Of a stretch of 64,000 nucleotides of DNA, positions 16,949 to 24,839 are shown piece after piece (position 1 is the stretch's first letter; the number at the start of each line of letters is the position of its first letter). Position numbers and translations under genes: made by a program. The stretch spans positions 5,778,634 through 5,842,633 of the forward strand of contig NZ_JBDFMM010000001.1 of assembly GCF_047238265.1 (NCBI RefSeq), read 5' to 3'. Origin of the DNA: Paenibacillus_F sp047238265. GTDB lineage: Bacteria > Bacillota > Bacilli > Paenibacillales > NBRC-103111. The notes under the pieces were generated by a model. That model was not told the DNA's origin, did not search any database, and was given only the letters and a program-made list of their open reading frames with translations.

Positions 16949-17428
16949 CTATTTATGATAAGGCTCCCCCCGGTTTATCTTAAACGCCCGATAAACCTGC
17001 TCCACCAGCACCAGCCGCATCAACTGGTGCGGCAAGGTCATGCGCCCGAACGACAGCTTCGCGTCGGCGCGGCGCAGCACCTCGCTCGACAGCCCGAGCG
17101 AGCCGCCGATGACGAAGGCTACCTGGCTGCGCCCATAGGTGGCCAGCTTATCGAGCGAGCCCGCGAGCTGCTCGCTCGTCCACATCTCGCCGTCGATGGC
17201 CAGCGCCACGACGTAAGCGTCCGGGGCGAGCTTGGCCAGCAGACGCTCGCCCTCTTTCGCCCGCACCTGCTGCTCCTCCGCAGGGCTCATGCTCTCCGGT
17301 GCCTTCTCGTCCGGCACCTCCACAAGCTGCACCTTGGCATACGGGCCAAGGCGCTTGACGTACTCGTCAATTCCGTTGACGAGGTATTTCTCTTTCAGTT
17401 TGCCGACAGAGGCAATCGTGATGTGCAT
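16949..17428 (-). CDS. rlmH: 23S rRNA (pseudouridine1915-N3)-methyltransferase RlmH
   Basis: SPOUT-class methyltransferase of 159 aa that methylates N3 of pseudouridine 1915 in helix 69 of 23S rRNA on assembled 70S ribosomes. Family signatures: MHITIASVGKLKEKY at the N-terminus, the knot segment VALAIDGEMWTSEQLAGSLD, FVIGGSLGLSSEV (SAM-binding loop), and the C-terminal LPHQLMRLVLVEQVYRAFKI plus GEPYHK. Full length and no defects. In Bacillus this gene follows htrC directly; here gluconokinase and two small genes are inserted between them. It marks the left end of the conserved origin-proximal region. Confidence 0.97.
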   Translation of the reverse strand: MHITIASVGKLKEKYLVNGIDEYVKRLGPYAKVQLVEVPDEKAPESMSPAEEQQVRAKEGERLLAKLAPDAYVVALAIDGEMWTSEQLAGSLDKLATYGRSQVAFVIGGSLGLSSEVLRRADAKLSFGRMTLPHQLMRLVLVEQVYRAFKINRGEPYHK

Positions 17429-17612
17429 GTGCGAAGTCGCTCCTTTTTTTACCGGTCATAGGCTTAATCTTCCCTTACTGTACCCGAAATTCCGCCTGAA
17501 TCCAACCCGAATCGGACCCCAACCCCATCCGAACCCAACCTGCCTCATCCCAAAAAACACCCGCCCGGCCAATTCCCGTATTTTCACGCCGCCCGATCCG
17601 AAAAAAACACAC

Positions 17613-17640
17613 TTGACGTTTCCCCCCAAGCAGGTATGAT
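17613..17640 (+). promoter_or_regulatory. Sigma-A-type promoter upstream of gluconokinase
   Basis: TTGACG (17613-17618), 16-bp spacer, TATGAT (17635-17640). A second exact TATAAT stands at 17762-17767 with a poor -35, closer to the gene. The roughly 330 bp from 17456 to 17787 contains no gene; a leader of up to 190 nt would result from the first promoter. Confidence 0.5.
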
Positions 17641-17832
17641 GCCAGTAGGGGGTAGTTTCCAGCAGGGCTCTTGCCGCGGAAAAAAACCTCTTGGAGTGCG
17701 GTTTGCAGCCACCAGACACATAAAAAAGAGCTGCATTTTCGAAAGTCTGCCCGATAAGCCTTATAATGAAGATAGAGATACGGACCATTGAGGCAAGGAG
17801 ATCGACCATACCGACGCAGAGGTGAACTAGAA

Positions 17833-19371
17833 TTGACCTATTTCATGGGAATTGACATTGGAACGACGAGCACCAAGACCATCATCACGAACGAAAAAGG
17901 AACGCTCCTCGGAGCCGGGGAAGCCGGATATCCGCTGGCCGTACCGCAGCCTTCCTGGGCCGAGCAGGACTCGGACCTGATGTTCGAAGCCGTGCTTCAA
18001 TCCATCAAGGAAGCGATTCAGCGCGCAGGCATCGACGGCAGGCAGCTCGAAGCGATCGGCTTCAGCACGGCGATGCACAGTGTCATTCCGGTGGATGCCG
18101 ACGGGCGCCCCCTGATGAACAGCATCATTTGGGCGGACAACCGCAGTGTGGCCCAAGTGCAGCGCCTGAAGGACGAGAATCTGAGCAGCATGCTTTATCA
18201 TAAAACCGGCATCCCGATCCATCCGATGACCCCGCTTCCGAAGATCATGTGGCTGAAGGAAGAGCGTCCGGATATTTTCGAGAAAGCCGTTAAATACATA
18301 TCGATCAAGGAATATGTTCTCTACAAATTTTTCGGCCGTTACGTGGTCGATCATTCGGTCGCAGGCGGCACCTGCCTCTTCAACCTGAACACCTTGAGCT
18401 GGGACCCCGACGCTCTGCGCATCGCGGGCATCCGCGAGGATCAGCTCAGCGAGCTCGTTCCGACCACGCACATTATGCGCGGCATGAACCGCGAATTCGC
18501 CGACCTGCTCGGCCTCGATCCCGAGGTGGCTTTCGTTGTCGGCGCGGCCGACGGAGCGCTTGCCAACCTCGGTGTCGGCGCAGTTGAGCCCGGCGTGGTC
18601 GCGCTCACGATCGGGACAAGCGGCGCCGTCCGTACCGTCGTGCCCAAGCCGCTTACCGATGCCAAGGAGCGCACGTTCTGCTACGCGCTCACGGAGAATC
18701 ACTGGGTCATCGGCGGGGCCACAAGCAACGGCGGCCTTATGCTCCGCTGGTTCCGCGACGAGTTCTCTTGGCCGGAGGTCGAGGAAGCCCGCCGCACGGG
18801 CCGCGACCCGTACGACGTCATGATCGCGGCGGCCAAAGAAGTCGCACCGGGCTCCGAAGGCCTGCTCTTCCTGCCGTTCCTTTCCGGCGAGAGAGCGCCG
18901 TACTGGAACGCAGATGCCCGCGGCAGCTTCTTCGGCATCGGCCTCCATCACAAACGGCCGCATTTCATCCGCGCCGTGCTTGAAGGCATCCTGTTCGCCG
19001 TCTACGGCATCGGCATCGCCCTGCGCGACCTGGCCGGTCCGGCAACGGAAATCCGGGCGTCCGGCGGCTTCGCCCGCTCCCCGGAATGGCGCCAGATCAT
19101 GTCCGACATGTTCGGCTACCCGGTGCACATTCCGAAGAGCCACGAAAGCTCCAGCTTCGGCGCCGTCGTGCTCGCCATGTACGCGGTAGGTGCGCTGGAG
19201 CGCCTCGAGGACGTGAACAAGCTCATCCCGATTACGGAGCGCCAGGAGCCGAACATCGAGATTTCGCCTACGTATATCGAGCTCTACTATCTCTATGACC
19301 GCGTCTACCGCAAGCTGGAGCAGGAGTTCTCGATAATCGCGGAGTACCAGCGCCGCACGACCGCCAAGTAA
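17833..19371 (+). CDS. gntK: Gluconokinase (FGGY carbohydrate kinase)
   Basis: Phosphorylates D-gluconate to 6-phosphogluconate for the pentose phosphate route. 512 aa from a TTG start at 17833 behind GAGGTG (8 nt); ATG 17845 is the alternative. FGGY_N begins with the phosphate-binding loop GIDIGTTSTKT; HSVIPVDADGRPLMNSIIWA, the substrate side; YFxGRYVVDHSVAGGTCLFN follows; FGGY_C holds VVALTIGTSGAVR, FLSGERAPYWNADARGSFFG, RASGGFARSPEWRQIMSDMF. Closest by pattern to Bacillus GntK rather than xylulokinase. The usual companions gntR, gntP and gntZ are absent, so it stands alone here. High GC. A bidirectional terminator follows. Confidence 0.88.
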   Translation: MTYFMGIDIGTTSTKTIITNEKGTLLGAGEAGYPLAVPQPSWAEQDSDLMFEAVLQSIKEAIQRAGIDGRQLEAIGFSTAMHSVIPVDADGRPLMNSIIWADNRSVAQVQRLKDENLSSMLYHKTGIPIHPMTPLPKIMWLKEERPDIFEKAVKYISIKEYVLYKFFGRYVVDHSVAGGTCLFNLNTLSWDPDALRIAGIREDQLSELVPTTHIMRGMNREFADLLGLDPEVAFVVGAADGALANLGVGAVEPGVVALTIGTSGAVRTVVPKPLTDAKERTFCYALTENHWVIGGATSNGGLMLRWFRDEFSWPEVEEARRTGRDPYDVMIAAAKEVAPGSEGLLFLPFLSGERAPYWNADARGSFFGIGLHHKRPHFIRAVLEGILFAVYGIGIALRDLAGPATEIRASGGFARSPEWRQIMSDMFGYPVHIPKSHESSSFGAVVLAMYAVGALERLEDVNKLIPITERQEPNIEISPTYIELYYLYDRVYRKLEQEFSIIAEYQRRTTAK

Positions 19372-19405
19372 GCCATTATTCCAACGGCTTTCGTCATAAA
19401 ACTTA

Positions 19406-19446
19406 AAGAGACCGTAAGGACAAACTTCTTTGTCTTTACGGTCTCT
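19406..19446. terminator. Bidirectional rho-independent terminator
   Basis: A long stem, AGAGACCGTAA(A)GACA paired with TGTCTTTACGGTCTCT, with an ACTTCTT-type loop. It lies between the convergent gluconokinase and the small minus-strand membrane protein and can serve both. Confidence 0.8.
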
Positions 19447-19450
19447 CCGT

Positions 19451-19861
19451 TTATCCAACGGGCTTTTTTATTAAAACCTTCCACCTGCTATCCGCCTTTA
19501 CCACCATAAGCCTGCTTTCTTCCTGACTGGTTTCCTTCATGATAAGAACCCGCATTTCATACTTGCCGGGTTCGGACAAGACAGCTTCTTTTATTTCAAA
19601 GTCTCTCATATCACTGGTCTGAATGTACTTTTTAAAGTTTGATCTTTCGCTGGACGTAAGCGGTACTTCATAGACCACGTTCTCTTCAACCGCCTCCGCA
19701 TTATGTTTAATAACTGCCGACAAATACCGGTTTGCGCTTCGTTTAGCCTCCGTGGAATCACCCTGCTTAAAATATAAAATTCCCGCCCCCACAAGGGCGA
19801 AAATAAAAAACGCGGTAGAGGGAACCATAATTCTATTATAAGTTTCCAGGAAAGTTTTCAA
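19451..19861 (-). CDS. Small membrane-anchored protein of unknown function
   Basis: 136 aa from a TTG at 19861 that follows AAAGGAAG; a 147-aa form from ATG 19894 would place that motif inside the gene. One N-terminal membrane helix (VPSTAFFIFALVGAGILYF), then an extracellular domain: EAKRSANRYLSAVIKHNAEA, VYEVPLTSSERSNFKKYI, YEMRVLIMKET, ESRLMVVKADSRWKVLI. The repeating pattern of a helix then strands ending in W-V resembles DUF4878-type or NTF2-like lipoprotein domains, but I cannot name a family. AT-richer than its neighbours, and inserted together with gntK between rlmH and the CxxH/CxxC gene. Confidence 0.65.
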   Translation of the reverse strand: MKTFLETYNRIMVPSTAFFIFALVGAGILYFKQGDSTEAKRSANRYLSAVIKHNAEAVEENVVYEVPLTSSERSNFKKYIQTSDMRDFEIKEAVLSEPGKYEMRVLIMKETSQEESRLMVVKADSRWKVLIKKPVG

Positions 19862-19960
19862 CCCGACACTTCCTTTAATAAGAAATATTTCCATTTTCTA
19901 TATTATCGGAAACTGAAAGTTTTCTCAAATACGCCGCTTTATTTTACAATCCCCCGCACC

Positions 19961-20012
19961 AAAAAGGCCTCTGCACCAAGCTCGCTATCGGCGAACCTTG
20001 TGCAGAGGCCTC
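19961..20012 (-). terminator. Strong rho-independent terminator of the walR-htrC gene string
   Basis: AGGCCTCTGCACCAAG pairs with CTTGTGCAGAGGCCT (about 14 bp with one bulge) around GCTCGCTATCGGCGAAC. A and T runs flank both sides, so it works for the minus-strand CxxH/CxxC gene that ends at 20034. Confidence 0.88.
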
Positions 20013-20033
20013 TTTTTTTCTAACGTCCTATCG

Positions 20034-20201
20034 TCAAACGACCAGATATTGCGGTTTCTCTTTGCAGTGTGCGCAATGAGCGGGAGGCTCCCACTCGGCG
20101 AACTTCACTTTGCTCAAATCCACGATGTCCGGTGCGTCCTCGTATTCGTCCACGAATACGTCAATGGCCAGCTCCAGGTGCTCTTTACAGACGGAATACA
20201 T
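20034..20201 (-). CDS. CxxH/CxxC protein (BA_5709 family)
   Basis: A 55-aa protein starting at ATG 20201 behind AAGGGG. It carries the family's paired motifs, C-K-E-H (residues 5-8) near the N-terminus and C-A-H-C near the C-terminus (EWEPPAHCAHCKEKPQYLVV), which probably bind one metal ion. The family is confined to Bacillales and typically sits between htrC and rlmH, exactly as here apart from the inserted gntK pair. It lies 19 bp past htrC and shares its terminator. Biochemical function unknown. Confidence 0.88.
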   Translation of the reverse strand: MYSVCKEHLELAIDVFVDEYEDAPDIVDLSKVKFAEWEPPAHCAHCKEKPQYLVV

Positions 20202-20220
20202 TGCTCGGCCCCTTCTTCCC

Positions 20221-21459
20221 TTAATTCTCTCCCGCTTCGGCAAGCGTCAGCTCGGTCTTCTGCTTCTTTCCTTCGCGGTAATACGCAACTTCAATTTTAT
20301 CCCCTATCTTGCTTTCGTTATACAAAAATTTTCGAAGCTGCACGGTCGTCTCGATCTTCTTCCCGTTGAGGGCCACGATCACATCCTCGCTTTTGAGGCC
20401 CGCGCTCTTGGCCGGTCCCGAAGCTTCGATGACGATCAGTCCGCTTTTCACGTCCGCGGGAAGCTTAAGCTCTTCCGTCCCCTGGAACAGCTGCAGCTCC
20501 TGAGTCGACACGCCCATCAGCGGGCGGATGACTTTGTGATGGTCAATCAGCGACCGGATCACGGGTTCCGCATCCTTGATCGGGATGGCGAAGCCCAGGC
20601 CCTCCACGCCCATGTCGGAGATTTTCAGCGAGTTAATGCCGACGACCTGGCCGTTCAGGTTCACGAGCGCGCCGCCGCTGTTGCCTTGGTTAATGGAGGC
20701 GTCCGTCTGGATCAGCTCCATCTCCCAATCGTACTGGCCGTCCATGGCGAACGAGATCGGGATGGATCTTTTGGGCGACGAGACGATGCCCTTGGTGACG
20801 GTCGGCGAGAAGCCGAGTCCCAGCGGATTGCCGAGCGCGATGACGGTTTCCCCGGCTTTCAGGCTGCCGGAGTCGCCGAATTCCGCGATGGACGTCAGAT
20901 TTGACGCGTCCGTCTCCAGCACGGCCAGATCCGTGATCCGGTCCTTGCCGAGCAGCTCGGCTTTCTTCTTCTCGCCGGATGCCGTGTAGACCTCGAACTG
21001 CTTGCCGCCGTCCACCACGTGGTAGTTCGTGACGATTCTTACCTTCGAGCCGTTCTTCTCGAACACGATGCCGGACCCGATGCCCGTCTGCTTGAGTTCG
21101 TTCTTATCATTCGGCTGCAGATTGACGATGCTGACGATGGCCAGCTTCACCCGCTCCGCGGCCTGAACGACAGCATTGTTGTAGGAGTCCTCCATCTGCT
21201 GGGCGGACAAGGCCGCAGGCTTCGCGCTGCCGGTGCCGGCCAGCGCCTGCACGAGCAGAACGACGACCAGCATGACAGCGGCTCCCGCACCTCCTGCCAG
21301 CCACACCGTGCGGCTGCGAGGGTCTGTAAGCCCTCTCAAGCCCGCTGAAGGGCGGTTGCCCGAGGTGAAAGCCTTTCCCCTCGACCAGCCCCCATCTTCC
21401 TGCCTCCGCCGATCCTTGCGCTGCTTCGTAGAATAGAAATCGTCATCGAACAAACTCAC
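20221..21459 (-). CDS. htrC: HtrA-like membrane serine protease HtrC (YyxA)
   Basis: 412 aa from a GTG start at 21459 preceded by AGAGGTG. A cytoplasmic basic tail is followed by a membrane helix at about residues 52-73, an extracellular trypsin-like domain with H147 (VTNYHVVD), D177 (ITDLAVL) and S261 (INQGNSGGAL), and a PDZ domain at roughly residues 305-405 (GLIVIEASGPAKSAGLKSED, VIVALNGKKI). Last gene of the wal operon in Bacillales order. Family role: degradation of misfolded exported proteins at the outer face of the membrane. A plus-strand 70-aa gene separates it from walJ, so a distinct promoter may exist. Confidence 0.93.
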   Translation of the reverse strand: MSLFDDDFYSTKQRKDRRRQEDGGWSRGKAFTSGNRPSAGLRGLTDPRSRTVWLAGGAGAAVMLVVVLLVQALAGTGSAKPAALSAQQMEDSYNNAVVQAAERVKLAIVSIVNLQPNDKNELKQTGIGSGIVFEKNGSKVRIVTNYHVVDGGKQFEVYTASGEKKKAELLGKDRITDLAVLETDASNLTSIAEFGDSGSLKAGETVIALGNPLGLGFSPTVTKGIVSSPKRSIPISFAMDGQYDWEMELIQTDASINQGNSGGALVNLNGQVVGINSLKISDMGVEGLGFAIPIKDAEPVIRSLIDHHKVIRPLMGVSTQELQLFQGTEELKLPADVKSGLIVIEASGPAKSAGLKSEDVIVALNGKKIETTVQLRKFLYNESKIGDKIEVAYYREGKKQKTELTLAEAGEN

Positions 21460-21641
21460 GCGATCACACCTCTCGCTCTATCGGCGGATTATTGTACACA
21501 TGCTGCACTTCATTTTCGTAAAATTACGGAGAAATCAGGAATGTTTCCGGACGGAACCGCCTACAATAATAGTAAATGATTTTATAAGAATGCTAGATCA
21601 ACGAAGCCCAAGCCCACTAATCCGTAAAGGAGCTACTCTCC

Positions 21642-21854
21642 ATGAACAACCGTATCCGCACCCACCTGGATGAAGTCCAGCTCATCGGCAAGCTTGCCGA
21701 TCTCAAAGAGGATCACTACCGCAATTCGCTCATTCTTACCGCTCTCATCGACGTTCTGATCGACAAAGGCGTTCTGACCACGCAGGAGCTTCAGAGCCGG
21801 ATGGACAAGCTTGACAGCAGCTTCAATCCGTACCCAGCTCCTCCCATTTCGTAG
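21642..21854 (+). CDS. Small conserved-looking 70-aa protein, antisense to the walJ 3' end
   Basis: Starts at ATG 21642 behind AAAGGAG at about 9 nt. Soluble, helical: HLDEVQLIGKLADLKEDHYR, NSLILTALIDVLIDKGVLTT, QELQSRMDKLDSSF. Its last 32 bp overlap the 3' end of walJ on the opposite strand, so it lies head-on to the wal operon. The gene is divergent from htrC. No family recognised; the strong ribosome-binding site, good codon use and absence of low-complexity support a real gene. Confidence 0.65.
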   Translation: MNNRIRTHLDEVQLIGKLADLKEDHYRNSLILTALIDVLIDKGVLTTQELQSRMDKLDSSFNPYPAPPIS

Positions 21855-22629
21855 GACGGTCAAAATACGTGTCCATCAGCCGGATATTGCGCTCCTTGAG
21901 GGAGACGCCCCGGTCTTCTAATACACTATTCAGCGTAAGCCTGGCTAAATCCATCATGTTATGATTTTGGCTTAAATGCGCCATGTACACGGCTCTCGTA
22001 CGGGCCGTCATAATATCCAGCAGCGCTTCTCCGGCCGCTTCGTTGGACAAGTGGCCGAGATCGCTCAAAATCCGGCGTTTGATGTTCCACGGGTAACGTC
22101 CCATCCGCAGCATCTCGATGTCGTGATTCGCTTCCAGAATAATGGCGTCCGAGTCCCCGATGACGTCTTTGACCTTGGTACTCATATAGCCCAGATCCGT
22201 CGCCATGGCAAGCTTTTGGCCGCCGCAGTGGAAGCAGTACCCGACCGGCTCCGCCGCGTCGTGGGAAATGCCGTAAGACTCGACCCGGATGTTACCGAAG
22301 TACTCTTCCGTGCCCGTCTCCATAATCCTCCGGTTCGGCTCCGCTATCGTCCCGATATGCTTATCAAGAGCTTCCCAAGTCTTGGTATTGGCATAGACGG
22401 GAAGGTTATATTTCCGCGCAATGGCCCCCAGGCCCTTGATATGGTCGGAATGCTCGTGGGTCACCAGAATCGCATCGATCTGATCCCCGCCGACCTCGCG
22501 TTCCTTCATGAGCTGTTCGACTCTCCGGGCGCTCAGTCCCGCGTCTACCAGCAGCTTCGTTTCCCCGTCGCAGATGACGGTCGCATTGCCCGTCGATCCG
22601 CTGGAGAGCACCGTAAATCGTAACCCCAT
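21823..22629 (-). CDS. walJ: WalJ (YycJ) metallo-beta-lactamase-fold hydrolase
   Basis: 268 aa, MBL-fold phosphodiesterase/exonuclease-like protein. Metal-binding motif THEHSDHIKG (HxHxDH) near residues 57-65, further ligands in SYGISHDAAEPVG, MATDLGYMS, ILEANHDIEMLRMG and the C-terminal HLSQNHN. The N-terminus MGLRFTVLSSGSTGNATVI is typical of YycJ. Known role: coordination of cell division with replication and a proposed 5'-3' exonuclease activity in mismatch repair. Fifth gene of the walRKHIJ operon, 44 bp after walI. Confidence 0.95.
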   Translation of the reverse strand: MGLRFTVLSSGSTGNATVICDGETKLLVDAGLSARRVEQLMKEREVGGDQIDAILVTHEHSDHIKGLGAIARKYNLPVYANTKTWEALDKHIGTIAEPNRRIMETGTEEYFGNIRVESYGISHDAAEPVGYCFHCGGQKLAMATDLGYMSTKVKDVIGDSDAIILEANHDIEMLRMGRYPWNIKRRILSDLGHLSNEAAGEALLDIMTARTRAVYMAHLSQNHNMMDLARLTLNSVLEDRGVSLKERNIRLMDTYFDRPTKWEELGTD

Positions 22630-22673
22630 AAGCGTTAACTCCTCTATCGTAAAATCCCGTCCCGAAGGCAGGA

Positions 22674-23438
22674 TTACTTTTTAGTATCCGTATTCGCATC
22701 TTCCGCCGAGGCCGGCTGCATTTCAACCGCCCCGTTAAAAGCATGCACATAATAAATATCGCCGTTGTTAATCGTAACGCGCCAATTCGGCACCATATAC
22801 TGCGTCTGGGAATCAAACAGCTGTCCATGATAGCCGAGCCTTACATCCGTAATCACCGAACCGTCGAGCAGAAACTTCTCAACCAGACTGCGCACCGCAA
22901 TATAAGCCGGAATAACCTTCTGCTCCTTGTCCTCTCCACCTGATTCTACTTCAACATACGCCTGCCGGTAACTGGTAATTTGTGCATCGGTTTCATAGAG
23001 CTTTAATTGAACGTCGAACATCGGATAATCGTTGTACATCTGGTTCAGCACGTACATCCCTTTCTTGCTGAGTATCGGGTCGTGCTTGTACGCGTCCAGT
23101 TTGGGAATATCGGTTTTCGGAAAATCGTCCTTCGGAGAAATCCGGTTCAGGAGGCTGGCGATTTTGAACGGGTACTGCAGCTTGACGATCACGTTAGGCT
23201 GGTAAGATTCCACGAACTTAAACGTGATCTCCTTAAGCTTCGGCGCTTCCTTGGGCAGCTCGTGGCTGAGCTGAATGCTTTTTCCCTTCAAAAGCTTGTT
23301 CGTCTCCTCCAGCACGCCGGTCATATCCGTCGCCAGCTCGGTCTGTTTCGCTTTTCCCGTCCATACGAGATAACCCAGCACCACATTCAGAAAGAAAAAC
23401 GAAAGAATCAGAATGGTTTTGGCTCTTCCCCAGTTCAA
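22674..23438 (-). CDS. walI: WalI (YycI), membrane regulator of WalK
   Basis: 254 aa from a TTG start at 23438 behind GGGAGG; the longer ORF upstream is not supported by a Shine-Dalgarno. One N-terminal membrane helix (TILILSFFFLNVVLGYLVW) and a large extracellular YycI domain (FKIASLLNRISPKDDFPKTD, VLNQMYNDYPMFDVQLKLYE, WRVTINNGDIYYVHAF). With WalH it forms a complex with WalK in the membrane and, in B. subtilis, restrains its kinase activity. Follows walH at 114 bp. Confidence 0.92.
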   Translation of the reverse strand: MNWGRAKTILILSFFFLNVVLGYLVWTGKAKQTELATDMTGVLEETNKLLKGKSIQLSHELPKEAPKLKEITFKFVESYQPNVIVKLQYPFKIASLLNRISPKDDFPKTDIPKLDAYKHDPILSKKGMYVLNQMYNDYPMFDVQLKLYETDAQITSYRQAYVEVESGGEDKEQKVIPAYIAVRSLVEKFLLDGSVITDVRLGYHGQLFDSQTQYMVPNWRVTINNGDIYYVHAFNGAVEMQPASAEDANTDTKK

Positions 23439-23552
23439 CTGCGCAGCCTCCCTTCCCGCAAAAATAATACATGCCCGCGTAAACGTCCTCGTCCTGTCTG
23501 CATGATCCAAAAGATCCAAAGATCTAAAAGCTCCTAAAAGCTCCTCGTAAAC

Positions 23553-24839
23553 TTAGCGGAAAAACTCGTAAGTCCCGTCTTTAAACTCAATCGCCCACAC
23601 GGGGGACAAATTGACGGTTTTGACGCCAAGCGTCGGGCGGTAAGCCGGGAACACGTTCACGATGTTGTAGCGCTTCGGATGATTCGTAATCTTCGCGTTC
23701 AGCGCTTCACCGCCGATCAGCTCGGTTTTCAGCTGGCCCGTAATTTTCAAATCGGAATAAACGACGGAGCGTTCGTAGTTGGAGACGACTCCTTTTTGCA
23801 GGGTAATATGAATGGCCCCGTAGCCTTCCTTCTGTTCGGTCAGAATCGGGAACGCGTCATACACCTGCCGGAACACAAACATCTGATTCGAAAAAGCGTG
23901 CTGCTGCTGCGGTTTGCTGATCGTGTAGGTCCCGTTCCAGCCGCCGTGCTGGTTAATAAACTGAACCCCCGCATCGAGGTTTTCCTTGATGCTGTTCTTG
24001 CTGTCCGTTACCGCGAGCGGATCGGTATATTTCATCCACTTCTTTTCCTGGTTGATCTGCAGTCCCCGCTTCGCGTCCGTATAAATCTGCGAGCCGTCCC
24101 GGTCTTTCAGATTTCTTGTCAGGGAAGGATCGGCGAAAAGGCTGCTTTTCAGCTGCTCCGTGGGAAATTCCTTGTAGCCGAAATCATAGGAATTCACCGG
24201 TATCGGGTTAACCGGCAAATAAAACTCTCCGCCGGACGCCGCCGTATACGGAGGATTAGTGCCGGCAATCGCCGTAAAGTTCTCTACATCCTTGGCCGTA
24301 AAATCGGCCCCTAGCACTTCGAAAGCCGTGCTCGCGGAATCCGTGAACAAATATGTCTCGGCGGATTTTTTATCGCTGCTGGCGAAGATCCAGATCCGGG
24401 TAATCAACTCCGTGTCGTCCGGCAGATCCCCTTTGATCTGAAACGTATTTTGCAGCACGCTCAGCGGAAGACCGTCGCGGAAGCGTACTTCGACGCCTTC
24501 CTGTTTCTCACGGATTTCGTCCCAGTTTGTCCGCTCCTGATTCAAGGTAACTTTGCGGAAGCGTTCCATTTTGCGCTGCTTGACGCTTTCGAAAATGGTC
24601 GAGTACGACGTCGAATCCGGATAAAGAACCGTATGCTGCTGATTGCCGAAATGTAGCACAATCTGATCCGGGAACAGCAGGTCTTCCAGTTTCGCCTTCG
24701 TTCCTTCCAGTTCGCTGGAAATGTATTCGGAAGGAGGCAGCGGCTCGTAATTCGGTGTGCTGTACGCCAGCAGATAGCTGAGCAGCAGGCTCAGCAGAAT
24801 CAGTACGGTCAGCGTGACCGACTTCAGCTTCTCTATCAT
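23553..24839 (-). CDS. walH: WalH (YycH), membrane regulator of WalK
   Basis: 428 aa. N-terminal membrane helix VTLTVLILLSLLLSYLLAYS, then a three-domain extracellular part typical of YycH (YISSELEGTKAKLEDLLFPD, IWIFASSDKKSAETYLFTDS, INQHGGWNGTYTISKPQQQH, FPAYRPTLGVKTVNLSPVWA). The start overlaps the walK stop by 4 bp (ATGA), which indicates translational coupling. Acts with WalI on WalK. Confidence 0.93.
   Translation of the reverse strand: MIEKLKSVTLTVLILLSLLLSYLLAYSTPNYEPLPPSEYISSELEGTKAKLEDLLFPDQIVLHFGNQQHTVLYPDSTSYSTIFESVKQRKMERFRKVTLNQERTNWDEIREKQEGVEVRFRDGLPLSVLQNTFQIKGDLPDDTELITRIWIFASSDKKSAETYLFTDSASTAFEVLGADFTAKDVENFTAIAGTNPPYTAASGGEFYLPVNPIPVNSYDFGYKEFPTEQLKSSLFADPSLTRNLKDRDGSQIYTDAKRGLQINQEKKWMKYTDPLAVTDSKNSIKENLDAGVQFINQHGGWNGTYTISKPQQQHAFSNQMFVFRQVYDAFPILTEQKEGYGAIHITLQKGVVSNYERSVVYSDLKITGQLKTELIGGEALNAKITNHPKRYNIVNVFPAYRPTLGVKTVNLSPVWAIEFKDGTYEFFR

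Noticed and set aside
17827..19458. 543-codon open frame on the minus strand opposite gluconokinase
   Set aside because: Its residue make-up (many Arg, Ala, Gly, Asp, Val, His) is that of a reverse-complement frame of a GC-rich gene; gntK on the plus strand has clear kinase motifs.
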